The position numbers and the translations under genes are program-made. The notes beneath the pieces were generated by a model. The model saw only the letters and a program-made list of their open reading frames with translations. It did no database searches and was not told where the DNA came from. A stretch of 6,801 bases of DNA from NCBI GenBank assembly GCA_902766805.1, contig CACXFF010000366.1, forward strand, positions 1-6,801, given 5' to 3'. This DNA comes from an uncultured Coriobacteriaceae bacterium. Lineage in GTDB: Bacteria > Actinomycetota > Coriobacteriia > Coriobacteriales > Atopobiaceae. Shown here piece after piece: positions 1 through 5,821 of the stretch (position 1 is its first letter; each line of letters begins with the position of its first letter).

Positions 1-908
1 ATCTGTCCGTCGCGCAGGAGCAGGTCCTCGGTGGCCTCGATGCCCTGGTCTTGGGCGTCGATGCTCAGCGTGACGTCATCGACCTGCACGCTGCCGTATG
101 CGTCGATGCCGTCGCCCGCGCAGGTCATCGTGAGCGTGCCGCCGCTCAGGTAGACGTTGGCGCCCTGTCGCTCGTCGTTCTCCACGTGCATGCCGTCGTG
201 CCCGGCGTTCAGGACGTAGCTGCCGCCCGTCACGGCGATGCCGTCGTCGGCCCATAGGGTGTGCTGGCCCGCCTCGATGGTCAGCGTGCCGCCAGCCAGC
301 AGGATGGTGTCGCGGCTGGTGATGCCGATGTCGGTGGACACGACGGTGAGCGTGCCGGTGCCACAGATGGTGAGAGGCGCCTTGACGAAGAGTGCCGCGT
401 CCACGTTGCCGTCGTCGAAGCTGCCGGTGGTCGACAGAGCGTTCTCGGTGCCCGCTGCCAGGATGACGGTCACGCTGCGGGCGCTCTTCACGCGCAGCGC
501 GGCGCTCGAGGCGCAGCTCACGGACGCGTCGGCGAGCACGATCGTCACGTCGGCGTCGCTCGGGGCATTTACGAGGACCTGGCCGTTCAGGCTGCCGCTC
601 AGCACGTAGCAGCCCGCCTCGCTGATGGTCACCGTGCTGCCGCTCGCCTCGACGCCCGCGCCGTCGGCGGTCGTGCCCGCATCGGACAGGCTCACGTGAA
701 TCGCCGTCGCGTCGTCGTAGCGTGCGTCCGTCGCGCCGGAGGTCAGGCTGGCGACGCTCACCACGTCGGGGGCGATTGTCGCGTCGGCGCTGGCGCTGAT
801 TGTGGTCGTGCCGCTCGTGGCGTTGCCAGCGCCCGGCTGCGCGCAGCCGTGGAGGGTGAAGATGAGCGCTGTGGAGGCACCCACGCGCACAAGCTTTTTG
901 GTGTTCAT
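1..908 (-). CDS. Secreted lipoprotein with Cthe_2159-like carbohydrate-binding beta-helix domain (C-terminus cut by window edge)
   Basis: An uninterrupted minus-strand frame of 302 codons starts at the ATG at 908-906 and runs off the left edge. A GGAG Shine-Dalgarno (919-916) lies 7 nt upstream. The N-terminus has two lysines, a hydrophobic stretch (about residues 6-19) and a lipobox LHGC with Cys22, so it is probably a membrane-anchored lipoprotein; His at -2 of the lipobox is slightly unusual. Residues 23-60 are a Ser/Thr/Ala-rich linker. From about residue 64 the protein has short beta-strand repeats: GCYVLSGSLNGQVLV (99-113), then turns of the form D-G-I/M at 222-224, 238-240 and 266-268, alternating with GGTLTI/GGTLTM strands. 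HDGMHVENDE (237-246) and GDGIDA (265-270) are typical of the Cthe_2159 (DUF4353) right-handed beta-helix family, whose Clostridium thermocellum founder binds acidic plant polysaccharide. Ligand binding here is inference. Family members are usually longer than 302 residues, which fits the truncation. Confidence 0.82.
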   Translation of the reverse strand, partial: MNTKKLVRVGASTALIFTLHGCAQPGAGNATSGTTTISASADATIAPDVVSVASLTSGATDARYDDATAIHVSLSDAGTTADGAGVEASGSTVTISEAGCYVLSGSLNGQVLVNAPSDADVTIVLADASVSCASSAALRVKSARSVTVILAAGTENALSTTGSFDDGNVDAALFVKAPLTICGTGTLTVVSTDIGITSRDTILLAGGTLTIEAGQHTLWADDGIAVTGGSYVLNAGHDGMHVENDERQGANVYLSGGTLTMTCAGDGIDAYGSVQVDDVTLSIDAQDQGIEATEDLLLRDGQ

Positions 909-1022
909 AGCAAAGCTCCGATCTGTTCGGGGGTGACGCTTGCCTCAAGACACACTGTAGGGAGCGTACCGTAAGCTAAACTAAAGGCTGATTTGACGCC
1001 GACAAACGAAGGGACGAACGGC
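909..1022. promoter_or_regulatory. Divergent intergenic region between the lipoprotein gene and phoH
   Basis: This 114-nt region must hold the promoters of both the leftward lipoprotein gene and the rightward phoH-recO cluster, unless the cluster is also read from elsewhere. I find no convincing sigma-70 box pair on either strand. The best partial matches are TAAACT at 977-982 (plus, 4 of 6 to TATAAT) and TACAGT at 960-955 (minus, 4 of 6), neither with a good -35. The segment 964-976 is an imperfect palindrome with core TAC-C-GTA (10 of 13 positions symmetric), which could be a small operator. Shine-Dalgarno candidates are GGAG at 919-916 for the leftward gene and AAGGGA at 1009-1014 for phoH. 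Confidence 0.4.
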
Positions 1023-1991
1023 TTGGAACCCACGCAGATACGTCTCACCATTCCCGATTCTGTCGACATGACCGCGCTCATGGGTCCTGCCGATTCCATC
1101 CTGCGCCGTGTGGAGCAGGCCACGCGCGCCGCCGTGACGGTTCGGGGCAACCAGATCTCCATCACGGGCGCTACGCAGGACGTCGGGCAGGTGGCCACGC
1201 TGTTCAATCGCCTCATCGAGCACGTGGAGGCAGGGGACAATCCCAGCCCCGACGACGTGGTCCTGCTGCTGGACCAGGTCGAGCGCGGCTATCGTGCGCC
1301 CGCGTCGTTGGCAGACGACGTGCTGCTCACCTATCGGGGACGGGCCATCCGGCCCAAGACCCAGGGCCAACAGCGCTACGTGGAGTCCATCCGGCACAAC
1401 ACCATCACCTTTGGCTTGGGGCCTGCGGGCACGGGCAAGACGTACTTGGCCATGGCCATGGCGGTCGCTGCCTACAAGCGTCGCGAGGTCGGCCGCATCG
1501 TGCTCGCGCGTCCTGTGGTGGAGGCAGGCGAGTCGCTCGGCTTTTTGCCGGGCACGCTGGAGGAGAAGCTCGACCCGTACGTCCGGCCGCTCTACGACGC
1601 GCTCTTTGACATGCTCGACATCGAGAAGGGCAACGCCCTCATCGAGCAGGGCGTGATTGAGATCGCGCCGCTCGCCTTCATGCGCGGGCGCACCTTCAAC
1701 GACGCGTTCGTGATCCTGGACGAGGCGCAGAACACCCGTCCCGAGCAGATGAAGATGTCCCTCACGCGCCTGGGCTTCGGGTCCAAATTCGTGGTCACGG
1801 GCGACTCGTCCCAGCGCGACCTGGGCGGGCTTTCGGGCGTGGAGAGCGCCCGGCGCATCCTGGAAGGCATCGACGACATCGCCTTCATCGACTTGGGCCG
1901 TGCCGACGTGGTGCGTCACAGCCTGGTCGGCCGCATCGTGGACGCCTACGAGGCCGATGCCGCGCGCCTGCGCGAGGGGGTGTCACGATGA
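1023..1991 (+). CDS. phoH: PhoH family ATPase
   Basis: This is a cytoplasmic PhoH-family P-loop ATPase (PhoH/YbeZ type), 322 residues from the chosen start, close to the usual family length. An N-terminal KH-like region (about residues 5-60) precedes the ATPase domain. The Walker A motif GPAGTGKT is at residues 133-140, the Walker B segment FVILDEAQN at 229-237, and the sensor VVTGDSSQRDL at about 257-267. All are canonical and intact. The family is linked to RNA metabolism; its partner YbeY is encoded immediately downstream, overlapping by 4 nt (ATGA), which suggests translational coupling. I chose the TTG at 1023 because AAGGGA (1009-1014) sits 8 nt before it. A second in-frame TTG at 993, with AAAGG at 983-987 spaced 5 nt, would add ten residues and cannot be excluded. 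The function is certain at family level; the precise biochemical role of PhoH proteins is poorly defined. Confidence 0.96.
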   Translation: MEPTQIRLTIPDSVDMTALMGPADSILRRVEQATRAAVTVRGNQISITGATQDVGQVATLFNRLIEHVEAGDNPSPDDVVLLLDQVERGYRAPASLADDVLLTYRGRAIRPKTQGQQRYVESIRHNTITFGLGPAGTGKTYLAMAMAVAAYKRREVGRIVLARPVVEAGESLGFLPGTLEEKLDPYVRPLYDALFDMLDIEKGNALIEQGVIEIAPLAFMRGRTFNDAFVILDEAQNTRPEQMKMSLTRLGFGSKFVVTGDSSQRDLGGLSGVESARRILEGIDDIAFIDLGRADVVRHSLVGRIVDAYEADAARLREGVSR

Positions 1992-2494
1992 GCCTGTTGG
2001 CCGAATTCGACGTGGTGGACGAGGCGGCCACCCCCTGTCCGCTGAGCGAGCAGGAGCTCGCGGACACGATCGCCTACGTGCTGGAACACGAGGGCGTGCA
2101 GGTGCCCTGCGCGCTGTCGCTCACCCTCGTGGATGACGAGCGCATGGCCGAGCTCAACGCCGAATGGCGCGGCCAAGAGCGCCCGACCGACGTGCTCTCT
2201 CTGGAATGCGAGCGTCCCGACGAGGCGGTGGGCCTCTGCGAGCTAGGCGACATCGTTTTGGCCCCGGCCTACGTGCGGGCCCAAGCCCCTCACTTCGGCA
2301 ACAGCGCGGCAGACGAGTGCCGCCTGCTCACCATCCACGCCACGCTGCACCTGCTGGGCTACGACCACATCGTCGACGAGGAAGCGCAGGTCATGGAGCG
2401 GCTCGAGGACGCCTACCTGGCCGAGCTGTCTCCTGCGGCGCGCGGCGGCCGCCTCACGCGCCATACGGCGGCAGACGACGGAGCGGACGCATGA
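1988..2494 (+). CDS. ybeY: Endoribonuclease YbeY (rRNA maturation factor)
   Basis: This encodes a single-domain, cytoplasmic, metal-dependent endoribonuclease of the UPF0054/YbeY family, which works in 16S rRNA 3'-end maturation and ribosome quality control. It is 168 residues, a little longer than most because of a charged tail after about residue 150. The catalytic zinc site is complete: HATLHLLGYDH gives the H-x3-H-x5-H triad at His117, His121 and His127. Two other family hallmarks are present, the substrate-site segment PTDVLSLE (66-73) and LGDIVLAP (86-93). The ATG overlaps the phoH stop (ATGA, 1988-1991), and a GAGGGGG Shine-Dalgarno lies 7 nt upstream inside phoH. Its stop in turn overlaps the dgkA start, so expression is probably coupled on both sides. 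Confidence 0.97.
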   Translation: MSLLAEFDVVDEAATPCPLSEQELADTIAYVLEHEGVQVPCALSLTLVDDERMAELNAEWRGQERPTDVLSLECERPDEAVGLCELGDIVLAPAYVRAQAPHFGNSAADECRLLTIHATLHLLGYDHIVDEEAQVMERLEDAYLAELSPAARGGRLTRHTAADDGADA

Positions 2495-2874
2495 TTCCCG
2501 GGTCGCAGAGCAACCATCCCACGTTCCGCCGCTCGTTTGGCTTCGCCTGGCAGGGCTTTCGCTTCGCCTTCGTCTCGGAACGCAACCTCAAGGTGATGCT
2601 GACGGCCCTGCTCGTCACGATCGTCGCGGGCTTCGTCTGCCAGCTCGACGCCTGGCGCTGGTGCGTGGTGCTGCTCTGCTGCGGGCTCGTGATCTTTGGC
2701 GAGCTCATGAACACGGCGCTGGAAACGATCGTGGACCTGGTGAGCCCCGAATACAACTCATTGGCGGGCCATGCCAAAGACATCGCCGCGGCTGCCGAGT
2801 TCTGGCTGTCGGGCATCGTCGGCATCGTCGGCCTCATAATCTTCATCACACGCATCATCGAGCTTGCGGCGTGA
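2491..2874 (+). CDS. dgkA: Diacylglycerol/undecaprenol kinase (DgkA family), integral membrane
   Basis: This is a small membrane kinase of 127 residues, the usual size for the prokaryotic DagK family. In Gram-positive bacteria members of this family usually phosphorylate undecaprenol, recycling the lipid carrier of wall synthesis; substrate cannot be read from the sequence. There is a short cytoplasmic N-terminus with an amphipathic segment (about 12-35), then three hydrophobic segments near 36-51, 56-72 and 104-122. The active-site motif GELMNTALETIVD (70-82) carries the conserved Glu71, Asn74 and Glu78, followed by HAKDIAAAAE (94-103), the nucleotide/metal-site region. The start at 2491 gives the normal family N-terminus, overlaps the ybeY stop (ATGA) and has GGAG (2480-2483) 7 nt upstream; the frame is open further upstream but that part lies inside ybeY. 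Glu103 and Trp105 replace the small and aliphatic residues usually seen at the start of the third helix. Confidence 0.94.
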   Translation: MIPGSQSNHPTFRRSFGFAWQGFRFAFVSERNLKVMLTALLVTIVAGFVCQLDAWRWCVVLLCCGLVIFGELMNTALETIVDLVSPEYNSLAGHAKDIAAAAEFWLSGIVGIVGLIIFITRIIELAA

Positions 2875-2914
2875 GCGCACGCGCGCGGACCCGCAAGAGA
2901 ACAGGAGCATCTGC

Positions 2915-3814
2915 ATGTCGCAAGCCTTCCGCTCTGGCTTCGTCGCCCTGGTGGGCCGCCCCAACGTGGGCAAGTCCACCCTGCTCAACGCCTGCATGGG
3001 CGAGCGCATCGCCATCACGAGCCCAGTGGCCCAGACCACGCGTCGGCGCATGCGCGCGGTGGTCAATCGTCCGGGCTGCCAGCTGGTGATCGTGGACACG
3101 CCAGGCCTGCACAAGCCCAAAGACGCGCTGGGCAAGGAGCTGAACCGCTCCGCGCTCGGCGAGCTGGCCGACGTGGACGTGGTGGCGTTCCTCGTGGATG
3201 CGACCAAGCCGGTGGGCAGGGGAGACGAGTGGGTCGCCACGCACGTGGACGCGGCGCGCGCCACGCGCCTGCTGGTGGTGACCAAGGCTGACTTGGCCAC
3301 GCCCGAGCAGGTCAAGGAGCAGCTCGATGCCGCCCGCAAGCTCGCGCGCTTCTCCGACGAGCTCGTGGTGAGCGCCCGGACCGGCTTCAACGTGGACTCG
3401 TTCGTGAGCTTGGTCGCGTCCAAGCTGCCCGAGGGACCGCAGTGGTTCCCCGAAGATATGGACACCGACGCCTCCGACGAAGAGCTCGTCGCGGAGTTTG
3501 TGCGTGAGAAGGTCCTCTACAACGCGCGCGACGAAGTGCCCCACTCCGTCGGCGTGCTGTGCGACGACATCCAGTGGAAGAAGGACGGTCACGCCTCGGT
3601 CACGGCCACCATCTACGTGGAGCGCGAGGGCCAGAAGGGCATCCTCATCGGCAAAGGCGGCTCCATGATCAAGCGCATCGGCGTGGCTGCGCGCAAGGAC
3701 CTCGAGCGGCTCTTTGGCTGCAAGGTGTTCCTGGAGCTCAAGGTGCAGGTGCGTCCCGATTGGCGCCGCGACGCCAATGTCATCAGGCGCTTGGGCTATT
3801 CCGCGGACGAATAA
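2915..3814 (+). CDS. era: GTPase Era (30S ribosome assembly)
   Basis: Era is an essential-type GTPase that binds the 3' end of 16S rRNA during 30S subunit assembly, acting in the cytoplasm and at the inner membrane face. The protein is 299 residues, the normal length. The GTPase domain has G1 GRPNVGKS (14-21), the G2 threonines near 41-42 in QTTR, G3 DTPG (61-64), G4 as TKAD (123-126) instead of the usual NKxD, and G5 SA (153-154). The C-terminal KH RNA-binding domain shows the GxxG loop as GKGG (246-249) in ILIGKGGSMIKRIG. I chose the ATG at 2915 because AGGAG lies 8 nt upstream and the protein then starts right before the first beta strand; the frame is open 17 codons further upstream to a TTG at 2864, but that would overlap dgkA and add a non-conserved basic tail. 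The gene follows dgkA by 40 nt and precedes recO by 3 nt. Confidence 0.98.
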   Translation: MSQAFRSGFVALVGRPNVGKSTLLNACMGERIAITSPVAQTTRRRMRAVVNRPGCQLVIVDTPGLHKPKDALGKELNRSALGELADVDVVAFLVDATKPVGRGDEWVATHVDAARATRLLVVTKADLATPEQVKEQLDAARKLARFSDELVVSARTGFNVDSFVSLVASKLPEGPQWFPEDMDTDASDEELVAEFVREKVLYNARDEVPHSVGVLCDDIQWKKDGHASVTATIYVEREGQKGILIGKGGSMIKRIGVAARKDLERLFGCKVFLELKVQVRPDWRRDANVIRRLGYSADE

Positions 3815-3817
3815 GCG

Positions 3818-4585
3818 ATGCCGCGCAAGACGCAACGCGTCCAGGCGATCGTGCTCGACCGCACGCGCCTGGGCGAGCAGGACCTCATCTGTCGGCTTTT
3901 GGCGCAGGACGGAACGCGTCTCGACGTCGTGGCCAAAGGTGGTCGCAAGCCGGGGTCCAAAGTGGCGGCGCGTGTGGACCTGTTCTGCGAGAGCGACCTG
4001 TTGGTCACGCAGGGGCGGGGCAGCCTCGCGGTGATCGCCGAGAGCGCCATCGTCCACCCCCACGCGCGGCTGCGGGGCGACTACGAGCGCACCTGCGCGG
4101 CTGGGGCCCTCGCGCAGGTGGCGCGGCACACGAGCTACGAGGACGCCCAGGACGCCTACCTGTACCCCATCCTCTCACGTGCGCTCACCGCCTGTGAGCA
4201 GGCCACGGCCGTCGATGCCTCCGCGCTCGACGCGCGTCTGTCGCTGCTGGTGGCGGCCTACGTCTTCAAGGTGCTCGCCCACGAGGGCTGGCTGCCCGTG
4301 CTCGATGCCTGCGTGGGCTGCGGCGAGCCGAACCCGTCGCGTTTCTCGGCGGCTGCGGGCGGGGCGCTGTGCGAGAGCTGCGCGGCCGAGTTGCCTGGTG
4401 CCGAGCCGGCTCCGCGCGTCCAGCTGGACTGGATCTCCTATCTGCTTGGCGCGACCTTCGATCGGCTGCTGGAGGTCGACGTGGACGCGCGCACGGCCAT
4501 GTGGCTCGCGCGCATGGCCCATCTGTGGGCGACGACGCACTTGGACGTGCGGCTCAAAGCCTTCGAGTTCTTCTTGGGTGTCTGA
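3818..4585 (+). CDS. recO: DNA repair protein RecO
   Basis: RecO is the recombination mediator that, with RecR and usually RecF, helps RecA displace SSB from single-stranded DNA during gap repair. The product has 255 residues, typical for the family. The N-terminal OB-fold part (about 1-80) begins with the characteristic IVLDRTRLGEQDLICRLL (11-28) and VVAKGGRKPGSK (37-48). The helical C-terminal half contains a four-cysteine zinc site, CVGC (165-168) and CESC (185-188), as in most Gram-positive RecO proteins. The ATG is 3 nt after the era stop and there is no strong Shine-Dalgarno in front of it, so translation probably depends on ribosomes finishing era. It is the last gene of the cluster, and the next gene is convergent. 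Confidence 0.95.
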   Translation: MPRKTQRVQAIVLDRTRLGEQDLICRLLAQDGTRLDVVAKGGRKPGSKVAARVDLFCESDLLVTQGRGSLAVIAESAIVHPHARLRGDYERTCAAGALAQVARHTSYEDAQDAYLYPILSRALTACEQATAVDASALDARLSLLVAAYVFKVLAHEGWLPVLDACVGCGEPNPSRFSAAAGGALCESCAAELPGAEPAPRVQLDWISYLLGATFDRLLEVDVDARTAMWLARMAHLWATTHLDVRLKAFEFFLGV

Positions 4586-4617
4586 CCTGGGATCCGTTGC
4601 CCTGGTGCCGCCCGCCC

Positions 4618-4645
4618 AAAAAAGCGCCCGCGTGTGCGGGCGCTC
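4618..4645 (-). terminator. Intrinsic terminator of the aldose epimerase gene
   Basis: A perfect 9-bp stem, AGCGCCCGC (4624-4632) paired with GCGGGCGCT (4637-4645), closes a 4-nt GTGT loop. Read on the minus strand the stem is followed directly by a run of seven T (complement of 4618-4624). It starts 27 nt past the epimerase stop at 4673. On the plus strand no T run follows the hairpin, so it is not a good intrinsic terminator for recO. Confidence 0.9.
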
Positions 4646-4672
4646 AGGCGAGCCGATCCTGTCGTGCCCTCC

Positions 4673-5569
4673 CTACAGCATGGTGATGGTGAAGCAGTGC
4701 GTGCTCGTGGCTCCCGGAGCGAGCAGCTCGATGCCGCGCTTGTGCGTGAAGTTGTCGTCCTCGTCGGTGCCGGTGGCCACGCCGGTCCAGGGTTCAACCG
4801 CCACGAACGGCGCGTCGTTGGCAGCGCTCCACACGCCCAGGTAGTCGAAGCCCGGGAAGTCCAGACGCACGCCGTGGCCGCTCGTGCGGCTGACCAGGCT
4901 CACGCTGCGCTGCGGCACGTCCTCCCAGATGAGCGTGTCAACGTCGAAGAGGCGGTGGGTGAGGGGCAGCGTGTCGCTGTCGTCGAGTAGCTCGAAGCGC
5001 TCCGACCAGTCGATGAGGCCCGTCGCGGTGGAGATGGTGGGGGAGGCGTAGCTCCAGGCCTGTGCGAAACGCAGTTCGAAGTCCTCGAAGCGCTCGCCCG
5101 CCGCGGCATCGCTGGCCAGCGGCACGTTGAAGGCGGGGTGCCCGCCTACGCAGAAGGGCAGCTCGACGCTGCCGGTGTTGGTGACTGCGAAGGTCTGCGC
5201 GAGCGTTGCCTCGCCGACGAGCTCATAGCTCATCTGCAGGCGGAAGTCGTAGGGGAACTGCGCCCGCGTCTCGTCATCGGAGGACAGCGAGAAGACGAGC
5301 TTGTCCTCGACCGCCTCCACGAGCTCGTGCTCGAAGCTGCGCGCGATGCCGTGGCGGCCGAGCTTGATCTCGCCCGCGGGGCTCTCGGCGCGGTCGTCGC
5401 GGATGTTGCCGACGATGGGGAAGAGCACTGGCGCGCAACGGGGCCACCACTGCGGGTCGCGCTGCCACAGGTATTCCTCGCCACCCTTCTTGAGGCTCAT
5501 GAGCTGGGCGCCGGCGGTGGAGACGCTGGCGGACGCGCTGCCGTTGCTGATGGTGTAGACGTCGGACAT
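4673..5569 (-). CDS. Aldose 1-epimerase family protein (LacX-like)
   Basis: This is a cytoplasmic mutarotase-fold protein of 298 residues. Aldose 1-epimerases interconvert the alpha and beta anomers of hexoses; the LacX-like branch to which this sequence seems to belong has ill-defined physiological substrates. The expected active-site positions are present: His73 in GRHGIAR (71-77), His144 in GGHPAFN (142-148), and Glu259 in VEPWTG (258-263), matching the two histidines and catalytic glutamate of GalM. FPIVGNIRDD (50-59) is a typical substrate-loop segment of this branch. I chose the ATG at 5569-5567 because AGAGGAG lies 5 nt upstream; the frame is open eleven codons further, but those would cover the Shine-Dalgarno. 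It is convergent with recO and divergent from the transporter gene, appears to be a single-gene unit, and ends at a strong intrinsic terminator. A gene symbol such as galM or lacX would overstate what is known. Confidence 0.92.
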   Translation of the reverse strand: MSDVYTISNGSASASVSTAGAQLMSLKKGGEEYLWQRDPQWWPRCAPVLFPIVGNIRDDRAESPAGEIKLGRHGIARSFEHELVEAVEDKLVFSLSSDDETRAQFPYDFRLQMSYELVGEATLAQTFAVTNTGSVELPFCVGGHPAFNVPLASDAAAGERFEDFELRFAQAWSYASPTISTATGLIDWSERFELLDDSDTLPLTHRLFDVDTLIWEDVPQRSVSLVSRTSGHGVRLDFPGFDYLGVWSAANDAPFVAVEPWTGVATGTDEDDNFTHKRGIELLAPGATSTHCFTITML

Positions 5570-5604
5570 GTATGCTCCTCTCACGAAGGTTTGCCATCCC
5601 ATCT

Positions 5605-5610
5605 ATTGTG
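5605..5610 (-). promoter_or_regulatory. Possible -10 box for the epimerase gene
   Basis: On the minus strand the hexamer CACAAT (5610-5605) matches TATAAT at 4 of 6 positions and would place a transcription start near 5598, about 30 nt before the ATG, a sensible leader length. No recognisable -35 hexamer lies 16-18 nt further upstream, so this is a weak call that might need an activator. Confidence 0.3.
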
Positions 5611-5661
5611 CGAGAGCCGACACTGCCTTGACGTCGCGTTTCGGTGAATGCGCCCGCCGTT

Positions 5662-5690
5662 GGCGAACTTGTACCAGACACAAGTTCGCC
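5662..5690. repeat. Perfect 11-bp inverted repeat, candidate operator
   Basis: GGCGAACTTGT (5662-5672) and its exact reverse complement ACAAGTTCGCC (5680-5690) flank a 7-nt spacer, ACCAGAC. The dyad lies in the divergent region between the epimerase gene and the transporter lipoprotein gene, centred at 5676. That is about 90 nt upstream of the likely transporter transcription start and about 80 nt upstream of the possible epimerase start. Neither strand has a T run after the stem, so it is not an intrinsic terminator. It looks like a binding site for a dimeric regulator, or else a strong RNA hairpin if a transcript crosses it. The regulator is unknown and no regulator gene is in the window. 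Confidence 0.6.
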
Positions 5691-5752
5691 CCGTGAGACG
5701 TGTGCGTGCGGTTGGGAAGCGGGCTTTCGGCGAAACGCACCAGCCAATCGGC

Positions 5753-5758
5753 TACAAT
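5753..5758 (+). promoter_or_regulatory. Likely -10 box for the transporter lipoprotein gene
   Basis: TACAAT matches the sigma-70 consensus at 5 of 6 positions and would start transcription near 5765, giving a leader of about 57 nt. The -35 region is poor: the nearest partial match, TTTCGG (5725-5730), is 22 nt away, and no extended -10 TG is present. A weak -35 together with the upstream dyad at 5662-5690 would fit an activated promoter, but this is inference. Confidence 0.5.
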
Positions 5759-5783
5759 GCAGTTCCACCTATCCACGATCCGA

Positions 5784-5819
5784 AGGGCTCCCATGCCCTG
5801 ACCGAAAGGGGAAGCTTTC
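5784..5819 (+). promoter_or_regulatory. Structured leader and Shine-Dalgarno of the transporter gene
   Basis: The leader contains two short possible hairpins. The first is AGGGC (5784-5788) with GCCCT (5795-5799) around a 6-nt loop. The second is GAAAG (5804-5808) with CTTTC (5815-5819) around GGGAAG, which would enclose part of the Shine-Dalgarno AAAGGGG (5805-5811). Both stems are only 5 bp, so they may be chance. I do not recognise a known riboswitch class here. Confidence 0.3.
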
Positions 5820-5821
5820 CC

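Noticed and set aside
76..974. Long open frames on the plus strand (261-974) and in another minus-strand frame (76-948) across the lipoprotein gene
   Set aside because: They are Arg/Gly/His-rich, match no family, and overlap a frame with a signal peptide, lipobox and family-typical repeats. High GC makes stop codons rare in the other frames.
981..1919. 312-codon minus-strand frame antisense to phoH
   Set aside because: No recognisable domain and a His/Arg/Val-rich composition typical of GC-rich antisense; phoH on the other strand has all its motifs.
2855..4129. 424-codon minus-strand frame antisense to era and recO
   Set aside because: The longest frame in the window, but it lies opposite two highly conserved genes with complete motifs and shows no family signature of its own.
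5138..5647. Plus-strand frame of 169 codons antisense to the epimerase gene and running into the intergenic region
   Set aside because: It shadows a well-supported epimerase and has no recognisable product.
5662..5690. The dyad as an intrinsic terminator
   Set aside because: No T run follows the stem on either strand, and it sits between divergent genes, where no terminator is needed.
5765..5821. Riboswitch in the transporter leader (for example TPP, since NMT1-like proteins can bind thiamine precursors)
   Set aside because: The roughly 57-nt leader is too short and lacks the conserved TPP-element sequences; no other known class was recognised.
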